Shown: piece by piece, positions 7,168-15,884 of the stretch
Layout: each line of letters starts with the position of its first letter
Numbering within the stretch: position 1 is the first letter of the stretch
From: Spirosoma sordidisoli
GTDB taxonomy: Bacteria > Bacteroidota > Bacteroidia > Cytophagales > Spirosomataceae
Assembly (NCBI RefSeq): GCF_004138325.1
Contig: NZ_SBLB01000005.1
Location: forward strand, 372,001 to 436,000
Reading direction: 5' to 3'
Length of the DNA: 64,000 nt
Position numbers and translations under genes: made by a program
Notes under the pieces: model-generated
Told to the model about the DNA's origin: nothing
Databases searched by the model: none
Seen by the model: the letters and a program-made list of their open reading frames with translations, nothing else

Positions 7168-7857
7168 ATGAAACGAATTGTGCTTGCCGGTCTCATTGCG
7201 TTGGGCTTACTAGGGGCTCAAGATACTATAGCTCAGGTTCAGGTTGGCATCCGGGGCGGTGCGAACTGGGCTTTTGCCTCGAAACCTGAGTTTCTGGGCA
7301 GCTTTACCCCGGATTTTCACCCATCGCCGGGCCCAACGGGAGCTATCTTCCTCGATTTTCCCATCAGCGAGCGCGTCTCGATCCGGCCCGAAATTGCCTA
7401 CGTACAGAAAGGGTTCATGGTCAAGGAAGGCTTTGAGCTGAACCTGGGCGGCTTTCCGCTGACGGTCGGAGCCCGCATTGCCTACCAGACCCAAACGATG
7501 GAAATGCCGCTGCTGGCCAAGGTAAACCTGACCGACGGCCCCGTTCAGCCGTACTTCATTGCCGGTCCCGCCATTAGCTACACCCTCGACGGACGGGTAC
7601 GGACCCGGGGTACGGCCCTCATCACGACCCAGCCGATCGATGTCGATGTCAACTACGGGTCCATGCTGAACCGCTGGGACGTAGGCGCAGTAGGTGGTCT
7701 GGGCCTGGCCATGGATGCCGGTGCCGGTAAGTTCTTCATTGAAGGTCGCTATACACACGGTTTTACGCGGCAGGTACAGGTGCCGGTCGTTAACGTAAAC
7801 GTACGCAACCGGGGCGTTGCGGTGTCGGTAGGCTACTCTATTCCAATCGGTTATTAA
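7168..7857 (+). CDS. Outer-membrane beta-barrel (porin-like) protein
   Basis: The 229-residue product begins with a clear signal peptide (MKRIVLAGLIALGLLGA...IAQ). It continues as alternating amphipathic strands typical of the small Bacteroidota OMP_b-brl family: VGIRGGANWAF at the start, RPEIAYVQKGF, MPLLAKVNL, GPAISYTL and a C-terminal strand ending VSVGYSIPIGY. These proteins are probably 8-10-stranded barrels of unknown function in the outer membrane. The frame is open back to 7009, but only the ATG at 7168 gives a signal peptide. Stand-alone gene followed by two hairpins. Confidence 0.88.
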   Translation: MKRIVLAGLIALGLLGAQDTIAQVQVGIRGGANWAFASKPEFLGSFTPDFHPSPGPTGAIFLDFPISERVSIRPEIAYVQKGFMVKEGFELNLGGFPLTVGARIAYQTQTMEMPLLAKVNLTDGPVQPYFIAGPAISYTLDGRVRTRGTALITTQPIDVDVNYGSMLNRWDVGAVGGLGLAMDAGAGKFFIEGRYTHGFTRQVQVPVVNVNVRNRGVAVSVGYSIPIGY

Positions 7858-7997
7858 GGTGGAGTCGGTGCAGGTGTCGAGTCAGTGGGGTTGGTCTAGC
7901 CCGTTCCCACCACATAGCCTCTTCACGACATCGCACTGCACCGACGCCACCGACAGTCGTCATAGACATTTTGTTGAATCAACCTGAATAAGTAAAG

Positions 7998-8024
7998 GCG
8001 GAGCTACTGGCTCCGCTTTTCTTG
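7998..8024 (+). terminator. Rho-independent terminator after the porin gene
   Basis: Stem GCGGAGC (7998-8004)/GCTCCGC (8010-8016) is followed by TTTTCTTGT. This is a canonical intrinsic terminator about 140 bases downstream of the outer-membrane protein gene. Confidence 0.75.
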
Positions 8025-8039
8025 TGTAGGCCGGGCTGT

Positions 8040-8102
8040 AAACCCACCGCGACCCGCTCAAACCAGCTCAGTAGCATCTGGTTAAAAATGCGGTGGGTTT
8101 TT
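8040..8102. terminator. Second hairpin before the desaturase
   Basis: AAACCCACCGC (8040-8050) and GCGGTGGGTTT (8090-8100) are an 11-bp perfect inverted repeat with a ~39-nt loop, followed by further Ts. It may be a bidirectional terminator or a leader structure. Confidence 0.5.
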
Positions 8103-8182
8103 AGACAACCCGTCGAATAACGGGGACAAAATGCTATTTTTACCATCCGTTACTTACCGAACGCGTACCGGCGACATCAACT

Positions 8183-9214
8183 ATGGCAAGAGTAAATGAT
8201 TTTGTTCGCTCCACGACTACGGAGCCACACCGCATTCGTACCCGGCAAATTCTGAAAGCACATCCCGAGATCAAGAAACTGATCGGTCAGAAAAACCCGG
8301 CCACGTTCTGGGTCATCGTGGGCTGCGTAACCCTGATGACGGCTATGGCCTGGCTCGTTCGTGACCAGTCGTGGTGGGTCGTTATTGCAGCGGCCTGGTT
8401 CATTGGGGCTTTTCCGGCGCATACGCTGTTTGTGTGCATCCACGAAGCGGCCCATAACCTGATTTTCCGTAAGCCGGCTGCCAATGCCTGGGCCGCTATT
8501 TTGGCCAACCTGCCTACGGCTTTCCCCACGGCGCTCTCGTTCAAAAATTTTCATATCAAACACCATGCGTTTCAGGGTGTACATGAACTGGACGCCGACC
8601 TGCCCGACTGGTACGAAGCCAAGCTGATTAACAACTACGCCATTGGTAAAGCGTTCTGGCTGCTGATGTTCCCGATTTTTCAGGGTATCCGCACCATTCG
8701 GATGCGCGAACTGGCTGTCATCGACAAATGGGTCGCTGCCAACATCATTGTTCAGCTGGCCTTCGACGTACTGATCGTAACCCTGTTCGGCTGGAAAGCG
8801 CTGGCTTTTCTGGTGCTATGCCTGTTTTTCTCGGTAGGGCTCCACCCGCTGGGCGCCCGCTGGATTCAGGAGCACTACCTGACCCTCGACCCAGAACAGG
8901 AAACCTACAGCTACTACGGCCAGCTGAATACGGTCAACCTGAACGTTGGTTTTCACAACGAACACCACGATTTTCCGTCCATTCCCTGGAACCGACTGCC
9001 CGACATCAAGAAAAACGCGCCGGAGTATTACGAGACGCTGAAATACCACACCTCGTATGTGCGGTTGTTTTTCCGGTTCCTGTTCGACCAGGAGATTTCG
9101 TTGTTTTCGCGCATTGTGCGTAAAGAGCGCGGTCGGGTAGCCATTGCCGACGAGTCTAAACCGGATCTGGAACTGGTGCAGGCGCAGGCCATTCCGGCCA
9201 AAGCCGCTGTGTAG
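8183..9214 (+). CDS. Fatty acid desaturase, sphingolipid delta-4 (DES1/DEGS)-like
   Basis: A 343-residue di-iron membrane desaturase with the three histidine boxes HEAAHN (from residue 87), HIKHH (124) and HNEHH (258). The sequence around them is the DES1/DEGS type rather than general acyl-lipid desaturase. The N-terminus has EPHRIRTRQILKAHPEIKKL; the C-terminal half has HPLGARWIQEHY, TYSYYGQLN and NVGFHNEHHDFPSIPW. In eukaryotes this family introduces the 4,5-trans double bond of ceramide. Bacteroidota make mainly saturated dihydroceramides, so the substrate here is an inference. Four hydrophobic spans are visible. Hairpins flank the gene, suggesting a single transcription unit. Confidence 0.9.
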   Translation: MARVNDFVRSTTTEPHRIRTRQILKAHPEIKKLIGQKNPATFWVIVGCVTLMTAMAWLVRDQSWWVVIAAAWFIGAFPAHTLFVCIHEAAHNLIFRKPAANAWAAILANLPTAFPTALSFKNFHIKHHAFQGVHELDADLPDWYEAKLINNYAIGKAFWLLMFPIFQGIRTIRMRELAVIDKWVAANIIVQLAFDVLIVTLFGWKALAFLVLCLFFSVGLHPLGARWIQEHYLTLDPEQETYSYYGQLNTVNLNVGFHNEHHDFPSIPWNRLPDIKKNAPEYYETLKYHTSYVRLFFRFLFDQEISLFSRIVRKERGRVAIADESKPDLELVQAQAIPAKAAV

Positions 9215-9232
9215 CCAATTCGAAATACGGCA

Positions 9233-9271
9233 ACAGAAAGCCCCGCCAGATGATCTGGCGGGGCTTTCTGT
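9233..9271. terminator. Bidirectional terminator between desaturase and dsbD
   Basis: The sequence is a nearly uninterrupted 19-bp inverted repeat: ACAGAAAGCCCCGCCAGAT on the left (9233-9251), its complement on the right (9253-9271). T-rich ends lie on both strands. It sits between the convergent desaturase and dsbD stops. Confidence 0.85.
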
Positions 9272-9284
9272 TTATGAAGCAGGC

Positions 9285-11396
9285 TTACTGAACCTGGGCG
9301 TTAAACTTCGCTTTTCCCGAGTCCAGGAAGGCAACGAAGGTGTCGATACTGCGGTCGTAGTTCTTCGGTGCTACCAGCAGTTTCCCGTCGGCATCGACCA
9401 GGCAGTAATGGGGCTGGGCGTTGTTGTTATACCGGGTAATCTGCAGATCGGCATTCTGGGCGCCAATGGTTTTCTTTACTTTCTGATCATACGCAGAGGT
9501 GTACCACTCCGACTCGGGCAACTCGGTTTTATCATCTACGTACAGCGCCAGCACCACAAAGTCGTTCTGCAGCCGCGACAGTACCGCCGGGTCTGACCAG
9601 ACGCGGGCTTCCATTTCGCGGCAGTTGACGCAGCCATGACCGGTAAAGTCGATGAACAGCGGTTTATTTACCTTTTTGGCATACGCCAGCGCCTGCCTGT
9701 ACTCGAAAAAGCCCTGCAACTGATGCGGCAGCTCGAAGAGATTGCTGTATTTAGGCACCTCGCCCAGCGTGCTGACCGGCGCAGCGGCCCCCGTCGACCG
9801 GGCATTCAGGTCGAAATCCTGGCTGGTTTTGGGTGGCAGGTAGCCCGACAGCGCCCGCAGCGGAGCACCCCACAGGCCCGGAATCATGTAAACGACAAAG
9901 GCGAAAATCAGAATGGCCAGCAGCAGCCGGGGAATACTGACGTTCTTAACTTCGCTATCGTGTGGCAAACGAATCTTGCCCAGCAGGTAAAACCCGATCA
10001 GCGCGAAAATGACGATCCAGAACGCCAGGAAAATCTCCCGGTCGAGCAGGCCCCAGTGGTAGACCTGATCGGCAATGCTCAGAAACTTGAGCGCCAGCGC
10101 CAGCTCCAGAAAGCCCAGCACCACTTTAACCGCGTTGAGCCAGCCACCCGATTTGGGCATACTTTTGAGCCACTGCGGAAAAGCTGCAAACAGCGTAAAC
10201 GGAATGGCAAAGGCCGACGAGAAGGCGGTCATACCGATGATTGGCTTCACCACTTCGCCCCCCGCCGACGCGACCAGCAGGCTACCCACAATGGGGCCGG
10301 TGCAGGAGAACGAAACCAGCACGAGGGTAAAGGCCATGAAAAATACGCCCGCCAGACCACCGCGCTCGGCCCGGGCATCGGCGCTGTTGACCAGCGAACT
10401 GGGCAGAACGATCTCGAACAAACCCAGAAACGAAAGCCCGAACACAAAGAAAATAGCAAAGAACAGGACGTTAGGCAGCCAGTGGGTACTTACAAAATTG
10501 GCAAAGGCCGGTCCGTTTATGCGCGACACAACCGTACCGATCAGCACGTAGATACCAATGATCGAGGCTCCGAACAGCAGCGCTTTCCAGCGACCGCCCG
10601 ATTGGTTGGTGAAAAAACTAACCGTCATCGGAATGATCGGGAATACGCAGGGCGTCAGCAGCGCCACCAGGCCCGACAGAAAAGCCGCCACAATGAACCC
10701 CATCATAGACGTGTCGGTGGTTTCGCCAGCCTGGGCAGCCGCGTCGAGCGCATCGACGGGTTTGTCAGCAGCCTGTTCTACGGTGGGGGCGCTGGTGCCG
10801 GTAGTCGCGGTCAGGGCCGGATCCGGGGTCGTGGCGGCCACGGTGGTTTCAGAAACGGGGGGCGTAACGGCCGATGAGGCTGTAGGCGTTGCAGCTGCTA
10901 CCGTAGCTGAAGTTGTAGCCGGACTCGTCACGGTCAGTTGGGCGCTCAGCTGAGCTTCGGCGGGGGGCAGGCAGGTGCCGTCTTTCGAGGAGCAGGCCAT
11001 ATACTCGGTGGTAGCGCTGAACTCAACCGCCGGTTTCAGCACCTTGATTTTCTGAACGAAGGTCGCCGTACCCGAAAACTGGCGGATTTTAGCGCCCCAT
11101 ACTTCTTCGAACACTTCTTCGACCCCAACCGGCACGACATTGCCGACGCGCTGCCAGCTATCGGAAGGGGTAAACTTGAAACTCGTTGGCAACGGACCGA
11201 TGTTCGGGTCGAGGTCGTTCGAGTAGATATGCCAGCTATCGGCAATAGTGGCCCGGATGCGAACTTCCACGACGTCGCCCACCTTCGCGGGTTGCTTCGG
11301 TACCGAAACCGACCATTTCGTGGGATCTTTGGTAAGCTGGGCGAACGTGACTACGGACAGCAGCAGTCCGGCAACGAGCGCAACAAATGATTTCAT
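9285..11396 (-). CDS. dsbD: Protein-disulfide reductase, DsbD family
   Basis: DsbD carries electrons from cytoplasmic thioredoxin across the inner membrane to periplasmic thiol proteins. The 703-residue product has a signal peptide (MKSFVALVAGLLLSVVTFAQ), an N-terminal DsbD alpha-like immunoglobulin domain, and a Thr/Ala/Pro-rich linker. Then come eight or so membrane helices with the buried cysteines (TPCVFPIIPM and SFSCTGPIVG). A C-terminal thioredoxin domain has CVNC at about residues 589-592. The frame is open to 11489, but a TATTTTTG promoter box at 11452-11459 (minus strand) lies inside that extension, supporting the ATG at 11396. Confidence 0.93.
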   Translation of the reverse strand: MKSFVALVAGLLLSVVTFAQLTKDPTKWSVSVPKQPAKVGDVVEVRIRATIADSWHIYSNDLDPNIGPLPTSFKFTPSDSWQRVGNVVPVGVEEVFEEVWGAKIRQFSGTATFVQKIKVLKPAVEFSATTEYMACSSKDGTCLPPAEAQLSAQLTVTSPATTSATVAAATPTASSAVTPPVSETTVAATTPDPALTATTGTSAPTVEQAADKPVDALDAAAQAGETTDTSMMGFIVAAFLSGLVALLTPCVFPIIPMTVSFFTNQSGGRWKALLFGASIIGIYVLIGTVVSRINGPAFANFVSTHWLPNVLFFAIFFVFGLSFLGLFEIVLPSSLVNSADARAERGGLAGVFFMAFTLVLVSFSCTGPIVGSLLVASAGGEVVKPIIGMTAFSSAFAIPFTLFAAFPQWLKSMPKSGGWLNAVKVVLGFLELALALKFLSIADQVYHWGLLDREIFLAFWIVIFALIGFYLLGKIRLPHDSEVKNVSIPRLLLAILIFAFVVYMIPGLWGAPLRALSGYLPPKTSQDFDLNARSTGAAAPVSTLGEVPKYSNLFELPHQLQGFFEYRQALAYAKKVNKPLFIDFTGHGCVNCREMEARVWSDPAVLSRLQNDFVVLALYVDDKTELPESEWYTSAYDQKVKKTIGAQNADLQITRYNNNAQPHYCLVDADGKLLVAPKNYDRSIDTFVAFLDSGKAKFNAQVQ

Positions 11397-11451
11397 ACCG
11401 CTTTGGGTAAGTGTTGGTTTGATGGGGTAACAGCAATCCCGCAAAAATACT

Positions 11452-11459
11452 TCCATTTG
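11452..11459 (-). promoter_or_regulatory. -7 box TATTTTTG for dsbD
   Basis: The plus strand reads CAAAAATA, so the minus strand reads TATTTTTG, an exact TAnnTTTG match about 55 bases before the dsbD ATG. Confidence 0.6.
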
Positions 11460-11464
11460 TGCGG

Positions 11465-11502
11465 CTCCAAAAAAAATGCGCCCCAACACAGGCCGGGGCG
11501 CA
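11465..11502 (-). terminator. Intrinsic terminator of the phytanoyl-dioxygenase gene
   Basis: On the minus strand, TGCGCCCC (11502-11495) and GGGGCGCA (11484-11477) form an 8-bp stem with a 10-nt loop, followed by a run of eight Ts. It lies 60 bases after the dioxygenase stop and directly before the dsbD promoter region. Confidence 0.85.
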
Positions 11503-11562
11503 CCAACGAAACGAAAAGTTAGGTGTGTTTATGTATACGAACTGATCAGCTATGAATCCATA

Positions 11563-12396
11563 TCAATAGCTGAACAGAACGGGGTTGATATCATCCTGCG
11601 GCTGGCTGCCAACGGGTACATTCGCCAGCCACCGCGCGTGGTCGGCTACCTGATACCGGTTGCGGGGCGGCATAATGACCTGGTTTTTGTCCATGTAAAT
11701 CATGGTCATCACCTTCCGGGGCGAGTCCGATACGTTTGGCCCGGCCCGGTGAAAGGTCCAGCCGGCATGGTAGCTGACCTCGCCCAGCTCGAAGGGCGTG
11801 TCGTTGAGCGGAAAGTTCTGCTGCTGAAGCAAGCCAGACAGCACCGTTTCGCTCTCGTCGCTGATTTCGAGGTCGCGGCCAATCTCGACATGCTGCGATC
11901 CTTCGGCAAACGCCAGCGGACCCATCTCCATCGGGGTTGCCTGCAACGGAATCCAGACCGTAACGGTATGCGGTGACGCCAGCGGCCAGTAGAACTGATC
12001 GGCATGCCAGGGGGTGATGCCGCCCGAGGGTTCTTTATACAGCGCCTGGTCGTGGTACAGCCGGACGCCCTCGACGCCCATCAGGTCAGCCGCCAGCTGG
12101 GCCAGTCGCTTCGAGAAAACAAACTCACGGGCCTCCTCATCTTCCTGCCAGAGATTCATGATCTGCAAAAAAGCCCGCTCGTAGGTCGTCCGTTCGTGCA
12201 TCGGCTTATCGAGCGTATTGAGTCGAAAAACCAGCTCGGTAATGATGTCGCCATAATAAGCCAGCACGGCCGGACTGAGCACCTGCTTAAGTTTTACGTA
12301 GCCGTTCTGACGATAGAAAGCAATGGCTTCGGGGCTGACTGCATACGGACTCGCCAGCTCCTGCAGCAGGGATGTTTTGTCGATAGTCGCTTCCAT
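11563..12396 (-). CDS. Phytanoyl-CoA dioxygenase (PhyH) family protein
   Basis: A 277-residue Fe(II)/2-oxoglutarate-dependent oxygenase of the PhyH superfamily. The metal-binding HxD is in PWHADQFYW. The distal His is in GWTFHRAGPN, followed by the 2-oxoglutarate-binding Arg region SDSPRKVMTMIYMD. The double-stranded beta-helix core lies between. Bacterial PhyH proteins hydroxylate diverse small molecules; the substrate cannot be told from sequence. It is divergent from an AraC-type regulator 162 bases away, which suggests inducible, substrate-responsive expression. A TACTTTTG box precedes it and a strong terminator follows, so it is probably monocistronic. Confidence 0.9.
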   Translation of the reverse strand: MEATIDKTSLLQELASPYAVSPEAIAFYRQNGYVKLKQVLSPAVLAYYGDIITELVFRLNTLDKPMHERTTYERAFLQIMNLWQEDEEAREFVFSKRLAQLAADLMGVEGVRLYHDQALYKEPSGGITPWHADQFYWPLASPHTVTVWIPLQATPMEMGPLAFAEGSQHVEIGRDLEISDESETVLSGLLQQQNFPLNDTPFELGEVSYHAGWTFHRAGPNVSDSPRKVMTMIYMDKNQVIMPPRNRYQVADHARWLANVPVGSQPQDDINPVLFSY

Positions 12397-12446
12397 AAGG
12401 GTTTTGATAGGCTATCAGCGAACCGGTTCGCTGAGCAGAACAGCTA

Positions 12447-12454
12447 CAAAAGTA
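12447..12454 (-). promoter_or_regulatory. -7 box TACTTTTG for the PhyH gene
   Basis: The plus strand CAAAAGTA reads TACTTTTG on the minus strand, an exact TAnnTTTG match about 50 bases before the PhyH start and within the shared upstream region with the AraC-type gene. Confidence 0.6.
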
Positions 12455-12558
12455 GAGGGAGAGCTGATGAGTAGATGAAGCATGTTTTACCTATTTATGT
12501 AGCATTTTGATCATCGTTTGCTCACTATGGCGTACCTGTAGTCAGTATACTGTTCAAC

Positions 12559-13428
12559 ATGAAAGCGTTATTCGAAAAAGTAACTATTGGTGATCAGCGC
12601 TCGCTGCTGGTTCGGCAGTTCCGGCTTCCGTACTTCGATGCGCCCTGGCATTACCACCCGGAGTACGAGCTGACCTACATTATCAGTGGCTACGGACACC
12701 GGTTCGTTGGCGACCATGTGGCGTTGTTCAGGCCGGGCGATCTGGTGCTGCTCGGCCCGGATTTGCCGCACTACTGGCGGTGCGATGCCGATTTTTACGA
12801 ATCCGGCTCCGACCGGCTGGCCGAGTCGATTGTGGTGCAGTTTCGGGCTGCGCTGGTCGATACGGTGCTGGCTCATTTGCCCGAGGCCGGCCCGCTCTGC
12901 GCGATGCTCCGGCGCGGTCAGCACGGCCTGCGGTTCAGCGAGACCTGTGCCGCCCGGCTGGCCCCGCTGCTGACGGAGCTGATCGCGCAGACCCGGATGG
13001 AGCAACTTATGGGCCTGTTGCGGGTGCTGACCCGGCTCACGACCGATCCGGACGCGCAGCCCCTGGCCAGCGACGGCTATCGGCTGGCGCCCAGCGCGGG
13101 CGAGACCGAGCGGATGAAGCGGGTGCTGGAGTTTACCCTGGCCAATTTTCGGGACGAGATCCGGATCGAGCAGATTGCGTCGGTTGCCGGCATGGCACCG
13201 GCGGCTTTTTGCCGATACTTCAAACGCCGAACGCGTAAGCCCTTTGTCGAGTACCTGAACGAACTCCGGATCAGCCACGCCCGCAAACTGCTCAGCGAAA
13301 CCGACATACCCGTCGGACAGGCCGGTCTGGAGAGCGGTTTCAACAATATATCCCACTTTCACCGGCAGTTCCGGCAGCATACGGGGATGACGCCCCTGAC
13401 CTACCAGCTCGTCTCGCGCGGGAAGTGA
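12559..13428 (+). CDS. AraC family transcriptional regulator
   Basis: A 289-residue regulator with an N-terminal cupin sensor domain (WHYHPEYELTYIISGYG then FRPGDLVLLGPDLPHYW, about residues 30-75). The C-terminal AraC DNA-binding domain has two helix-turn-helix motifs: IRIEQIASVAGMAPAAFCRYFKR, and the second ending in VGQAGLESGFNNISHFHRQFR with the conserved GFxxxSHFxRxFR. The cupin probably senses a small molecule such as a sugar derivative. Because it is divergent from the PhyH gene, that gene is its most likely target (inference). Confidence 0.93.
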   Translation: MKALFEKVTIGDQRSLLVRQFRLPYFDAPWHYHPEYELTYIISGYGHRFVGDHVALFRPGDLVLLGPDLPHYWRCDADFYESGSDRLAESIVVQFRAALVDTVLAHLPEAGPLCAMLRRGQHGLRFSETCAARLAPLLTELIAQTRMEQLMGLLRVLTRLTTDPDAQPLASDGYRLAPSAGETERMKRVLEFTLANFRDEIRIEQIASVAGMAPAAFCRYFKRRTRKPFVEYLNELRISHARKLLSETDIPVGQAGLESGFNNISHFHRQFRQHTGMTPLTYQLVSRGK

Positions 13429-13458
13429 AAATCTTCGGCAGACTACCGTTTTCCGCCG

Positions 13459-13466
13459 TACCTTTG
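13459..13466 (+). promoter_or_regulatory. -7 box TACCTTTG for glyA
   Basis: TACCTTTG is an exact TAnnTTTG match 75 bases before the glyA ATG. No clear TTTG -33 box was found. Confidence 0.6.
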
Positions 13467-13541
13467 TCCCGTAAAAGGAGTTGTTTGTCGGTTTAGCGTG
13501 ACGAACAACCGGACCGATAACTCATTGAACTACTTACGCGC

Positions 13542-14834
13542 ATGACGACCGCAACCACCGCTGCCCGCGACACGCAGATTTTTGACCTGATTGCTAAAGA
13601 ACAACACCGGCAGGAGTCCGGTATCGAACTGATTGCTTCCGAAAATTTCGTATCGCCTGCCGTTATGGAAGCGGCCGGGAGCGTGCTCACCAACAAGTAT
13701 GCCGAAGGCCTGCCCGGCAAACGGTATTACGGGGGCTGTGAGGTAGTGGACCAGGTCGAGCAAATTGCCATCGACCGCGCTAAAGAGCTGTTCGGCGCTA
13801 CCTGGGCCAACGTACAGCCACACTCGGGCGCCAACGCCAACATGGCCGTATTCCTGGCCTGTCTGCAGCCCGGCGATACCATCCTGGGTTTCGACCTCAG
13901 CCACGGCGGTCACCTGACCCACGGTTCGCCAGTCAACATCTCGGGCAAATACTTCCGGCCTACGTTCTACGGCGTAGAGCGCGAAACGGGCGTTATCAAC
14001 TACGATGTGGTCGAAGAAACGGCCAAACGGGAGCGGCCTAAACTGCTCATCTGTGGCGCATCGGCCTACAGCCGCGACTGGGATTACGCCCGGCTCCGCG
14101 CCATTGCCGACGAAGTGGGCGCGCTGCTCCTCGCCGACGTGTCGCACCCGGCTGGTCTGATTGCCAAAGGGCTGCTGAACGACCCGCTGGCGCATGCCCA
14201 TATCGTTACGACGACCACCCATAAAACCCTGCGCGGCACCCGGGGCGGACTGATTCTGATGCGGAACGATTTCGAGAATCCGTTCGGTATCAAAACCCCC
14301 AAGGGCGAAACCCGCCTGATGTCGTCGCTGCTCGATTCGGGCGTTTTCCCCGGTACGCAGGGCGGCCCGCTCGAGCACATCATTGCTGCCAAAGCCGTAG
14401 CCTTCGGCGAAGCCCTCACCGACGATTTCTACGACTATGCCGTTCAGGTGAAAGCCAACGCGCAGGCCATGGCCAAAGCATTTACCGATCGTGGCTACTC
14501 GATCATCTCGGGCGGTACGGATAACCACCTGATGCTGATCGACCTGCGGAGCAAAGGCCTCACGGGTAAGCTGGCCGAAAACACGCTGATCAAAGCCGAT
14601 ATTACCATCAACAAGAACATGGTTCCGTTCGATGATAAGTCGCCGATGGTTACCTCGGGCATGCGCGTCGGTACGGCGGCCATGACAACCCGCGGTCTGA
14701 AAGAATCGGACATGGAGCAGATTGTCGTATATATTGACCGGGTGCTGATGAACCATGACGACAGCGCAACGCTGCTGACCGTTAAAGAAGAAATCAACGA
14801 GTGGATGAAAGCATTTCCGCTCTACAAAAGTTAA
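13542..14834 (+). CDS. glyA: Serine hydroxymethyltransferase
   Basis: GlyA interconverts serine and glycine with tetrahydrofolate, supplying one-carbon units; it is a cytoplasmic PLP enzyme. The 430-residue protein has the N-terminal [19 protein letters not shown], the [12 protein letters not shown] segment, and [12 protein letters not shown]. The PLP lysine is K228 in [14 protein letters not shown]. The C-terminal [15 protein letters not shown] is normal. Length and motif order are typical for a bacterial type. A TACCTTTG promoter box lies upstream and a repeat pair separates it from tatC. Confidence 0.98.
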   Translation: MTTATTAARDTQIFDLIAKEQHRQESGIELIASENFVSPAVMEAAGSVLTNKYAEGLPGKRYYGGCEVVDQVEQIAIDRAKELFGATWANVQPHSGANANMAVFLACLQPGDTILGFDLSHGGHLTHGSPVNISGKYFRPTFYGVERETGVINYDVVEETAKRERPKLLICGASAYSRDWDYARLRAIADEVGALLLADVSHPAGLIAKGLLNDPLAHAHIVTTTTHKTLRGTRGGLILMRNDFENPFGIKTPKGETRLMSSLLDSGVFPGTQGGPLEHIIAAKAVAFGEALTDDFYDYAVQVKANAQAMAKAFTDRGYSIISGGTDNHLMLIDLRSKGLTGKLAENTLIKADITINKNMVPFDDKSPMVTSGMRVGTAAMTTRGLKESDMEQIVVYIDRVLMNHDDSATLLTVKEEINEWMKAFPLYKS

Positions 14835-14836
14835 TT

Positions 14837-14908
14837 GTGATTGAGTGATTGAGCGATGACTAACTTGCCGTTATAATCACTCAATTGCTCAATCAGTCAA
14901 TCGCTCAA
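14837..14908. repeat. GAGTGATTGAG-type inverted repeat pair, copy C
   Basis: The left arm 14837-14859 (GATTGAGTGATTGAGCGATG) and the right arm 14875-14908 (units of CACTCAATTGCTCAATC) are inverted copies of the same short unit, filling nearly the whole glyA-tatC gap. It is the clearest of the three copies in this window. Confidence 0.7.
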
Positions 14909-14916
14909 CCAAGCAT

Positions 14917-15774
14917 ATGCCACTCGATCAACTGACCGACGAAGACATCGACACCGAAGGCAAGGAGATGTCTTTTCTGGACCATCTGGAAGAACTCCGC
15001 TGGCACATTATCCGGGCCGCTGCGGCTATTCTGGTGTTTACCGTCACGGCGTTCATTTTTATTGACGATATCTTCGAGTACGTATTGCTCGGACCGGCCA
15101 AGACCGATTTCTGGACGTACCGGCAGATGTGTAAGCTGGCCGATTATACGGGGTATGCCGATCTGTGTGTGAAGAAACTGACGTTCAAACTCCAGGCGCT
15201 GGGCTTATCGGATCAGTTTACCATGTCGCTGACGTCGTCGTTCTTCGTGGGCCTGAGTTTTGCCTTTCCGTATGCCTTCTGGGAGGTGTGGCGGTTTATC
15301 AAGCCGGGCCTTCGCCCGTCCGAGAAGCGGGCGGCTCGCGGAGCGGTATTTTTCGTGTCGCTGCTGTTTTCGATGGGCCTGCTGTTCGGCTATTTCATTG
15401 TATCGCCCCTGGCTATCAACTTCCTGGTCAACTACACCCTGTCGAGCCGGATCGAGAACAATATTGATATTACCTCCTATATCGGCGTAATCGTGACGCT
15501 GGCGCTGGGTTGCGGCCTTATTTTCCAGATGCCGATTGTAGCCTTCGTCCTGTCTAAAGTTGGGGTGTTAACGCCTGCTTTCATGCGTGAGTATCGTCGC
15601 CACTCCTGGATCGTGATTCTGGTCGTCGCCGGTATCATTACCCCATCGCCCGATCTGTACAGCCAGATTCTGGTGGCCCTGCCGCTGGCGCTGCTGTATG
15701 AAATCAGTATCGTGGTGTCGGGTCGGGTACAGAGAGCACGGCTTAAAGACAACGAAGCGCTGATGCAGTCATAG
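14917..15774 (+). CDS. tatC: Twin-arginine translocase subunit TatC
   Basis: TatC is the membrane receptor of the Tat pathway, which recognises twin-arginine signal peptides on folded proteins. The 285-residue protein has the N-terminal family motif MSFLDHLEELRWHIIRA, six membrane spans, and the FALSKVG-like/YRRHSW region. The C-terminal ITPSPDLYSQILVALPLALLYE is also typical. TatA/B is not in this window. At least one probable Tat substrate is present at 29903. A perfect intrinsic terminator follows. Confidence 0.96.
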   Translation: MPLDQLTDEDIDTEGKEMSFLDHLEELRWHIIRAAAAILVFTVTAFIFIDDIFEYVLLGPAKTDFWTYRQMCKLADYTGYADLCVKKLTFKLQALGLSDQFTMSLTSSFFVGLSFAFPYAFWEVWRFIKPGLRPSEKRAARGAVFFVSLLFSMGLLFGYFIVSPLAINFLVNYTLSSRIENNIDITSYIGVIVTLALGCGLIFQMPIVAFVLSKVGVLTPAFMREYRRHSWIVILVVAGIITPSPDLYSQILVALPLALLYEISIVVSGRVQRARLKDNEALMQS

Positions 15775-15790
15775 AGAGATATGTTCTTTT

Positions 15791-15822
15791 GAAAAAGGCC
15801 GGTCGTTCGATCGGCCTTTTTC
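15791..15822 (+). terminator. Intrinsic terminator after tatC
   Basis: GAAAAAGGCCG (15791-15801) and CGGCCTTTTTC (15812-15822) are an exact 11-bp inverted repeat with U- and A-rich flanks, 16 bases after the tatC stop. Confidence 0.9.
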
Positions 15823-15840
15823 GCTTTATACCGGCTGTCG

Positions 15841-15848
15841 TACCTTTG
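15841..15848 (+). promoter_or_regulatory. -7 box TACCTTTG for the small protein gene
   Basis: TACCTTTG, an exact TAnnTTTG match, lies 36 bases before the ATG at 15885 and just after the tatC terminator. This supports an independently transcribed small gene. Confidence 0.6.
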
Positions 15849-15884
15849 TGCCGGGAGATTTTACCCTAACGAACAGAATCAGAC

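Larger units (their letters stand above)
7858..8182. other. 325-base intergenic region with three hairpins
   Basis: No gene is visible. It holds a 10-bp inverted repeat GTCGGTGCAG (7864-7873)/CTGCACCGAC (7936-7945) and the two terminator-like hairpins listed separately. A TATTTTTA stretch near 8135 may be an imperfect -7 box for the desaturase. Confidence 0.6.

Noticed and set aside
8040..8102. A riboswitch before the desaturase
   Set aside because: The hairpin has no recognisable riboswitch core, and a terminator or repeat explains it better.
7858..8182. tRNA or small RNA gene in the long gap
   Set aside because: No cloverleaf or CCA end could be seen; hairpins and T-runs account for the structure.
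9636..10877. A 413-codon plus-strand open frame opposite dsbD
   Set aside because: It lies antisense to a well-conserved dsbD, has low-complexity Arg/Gln/His-rich translation and no recognisable domain, as expected of a GC-driven shadow frame.
13530..14756. A 408-codon minus-strand open frame opposite glyA
   Set aside because: The frame is antisense to glyA and shows no family motif. The coding strand has all GlyA motifs.
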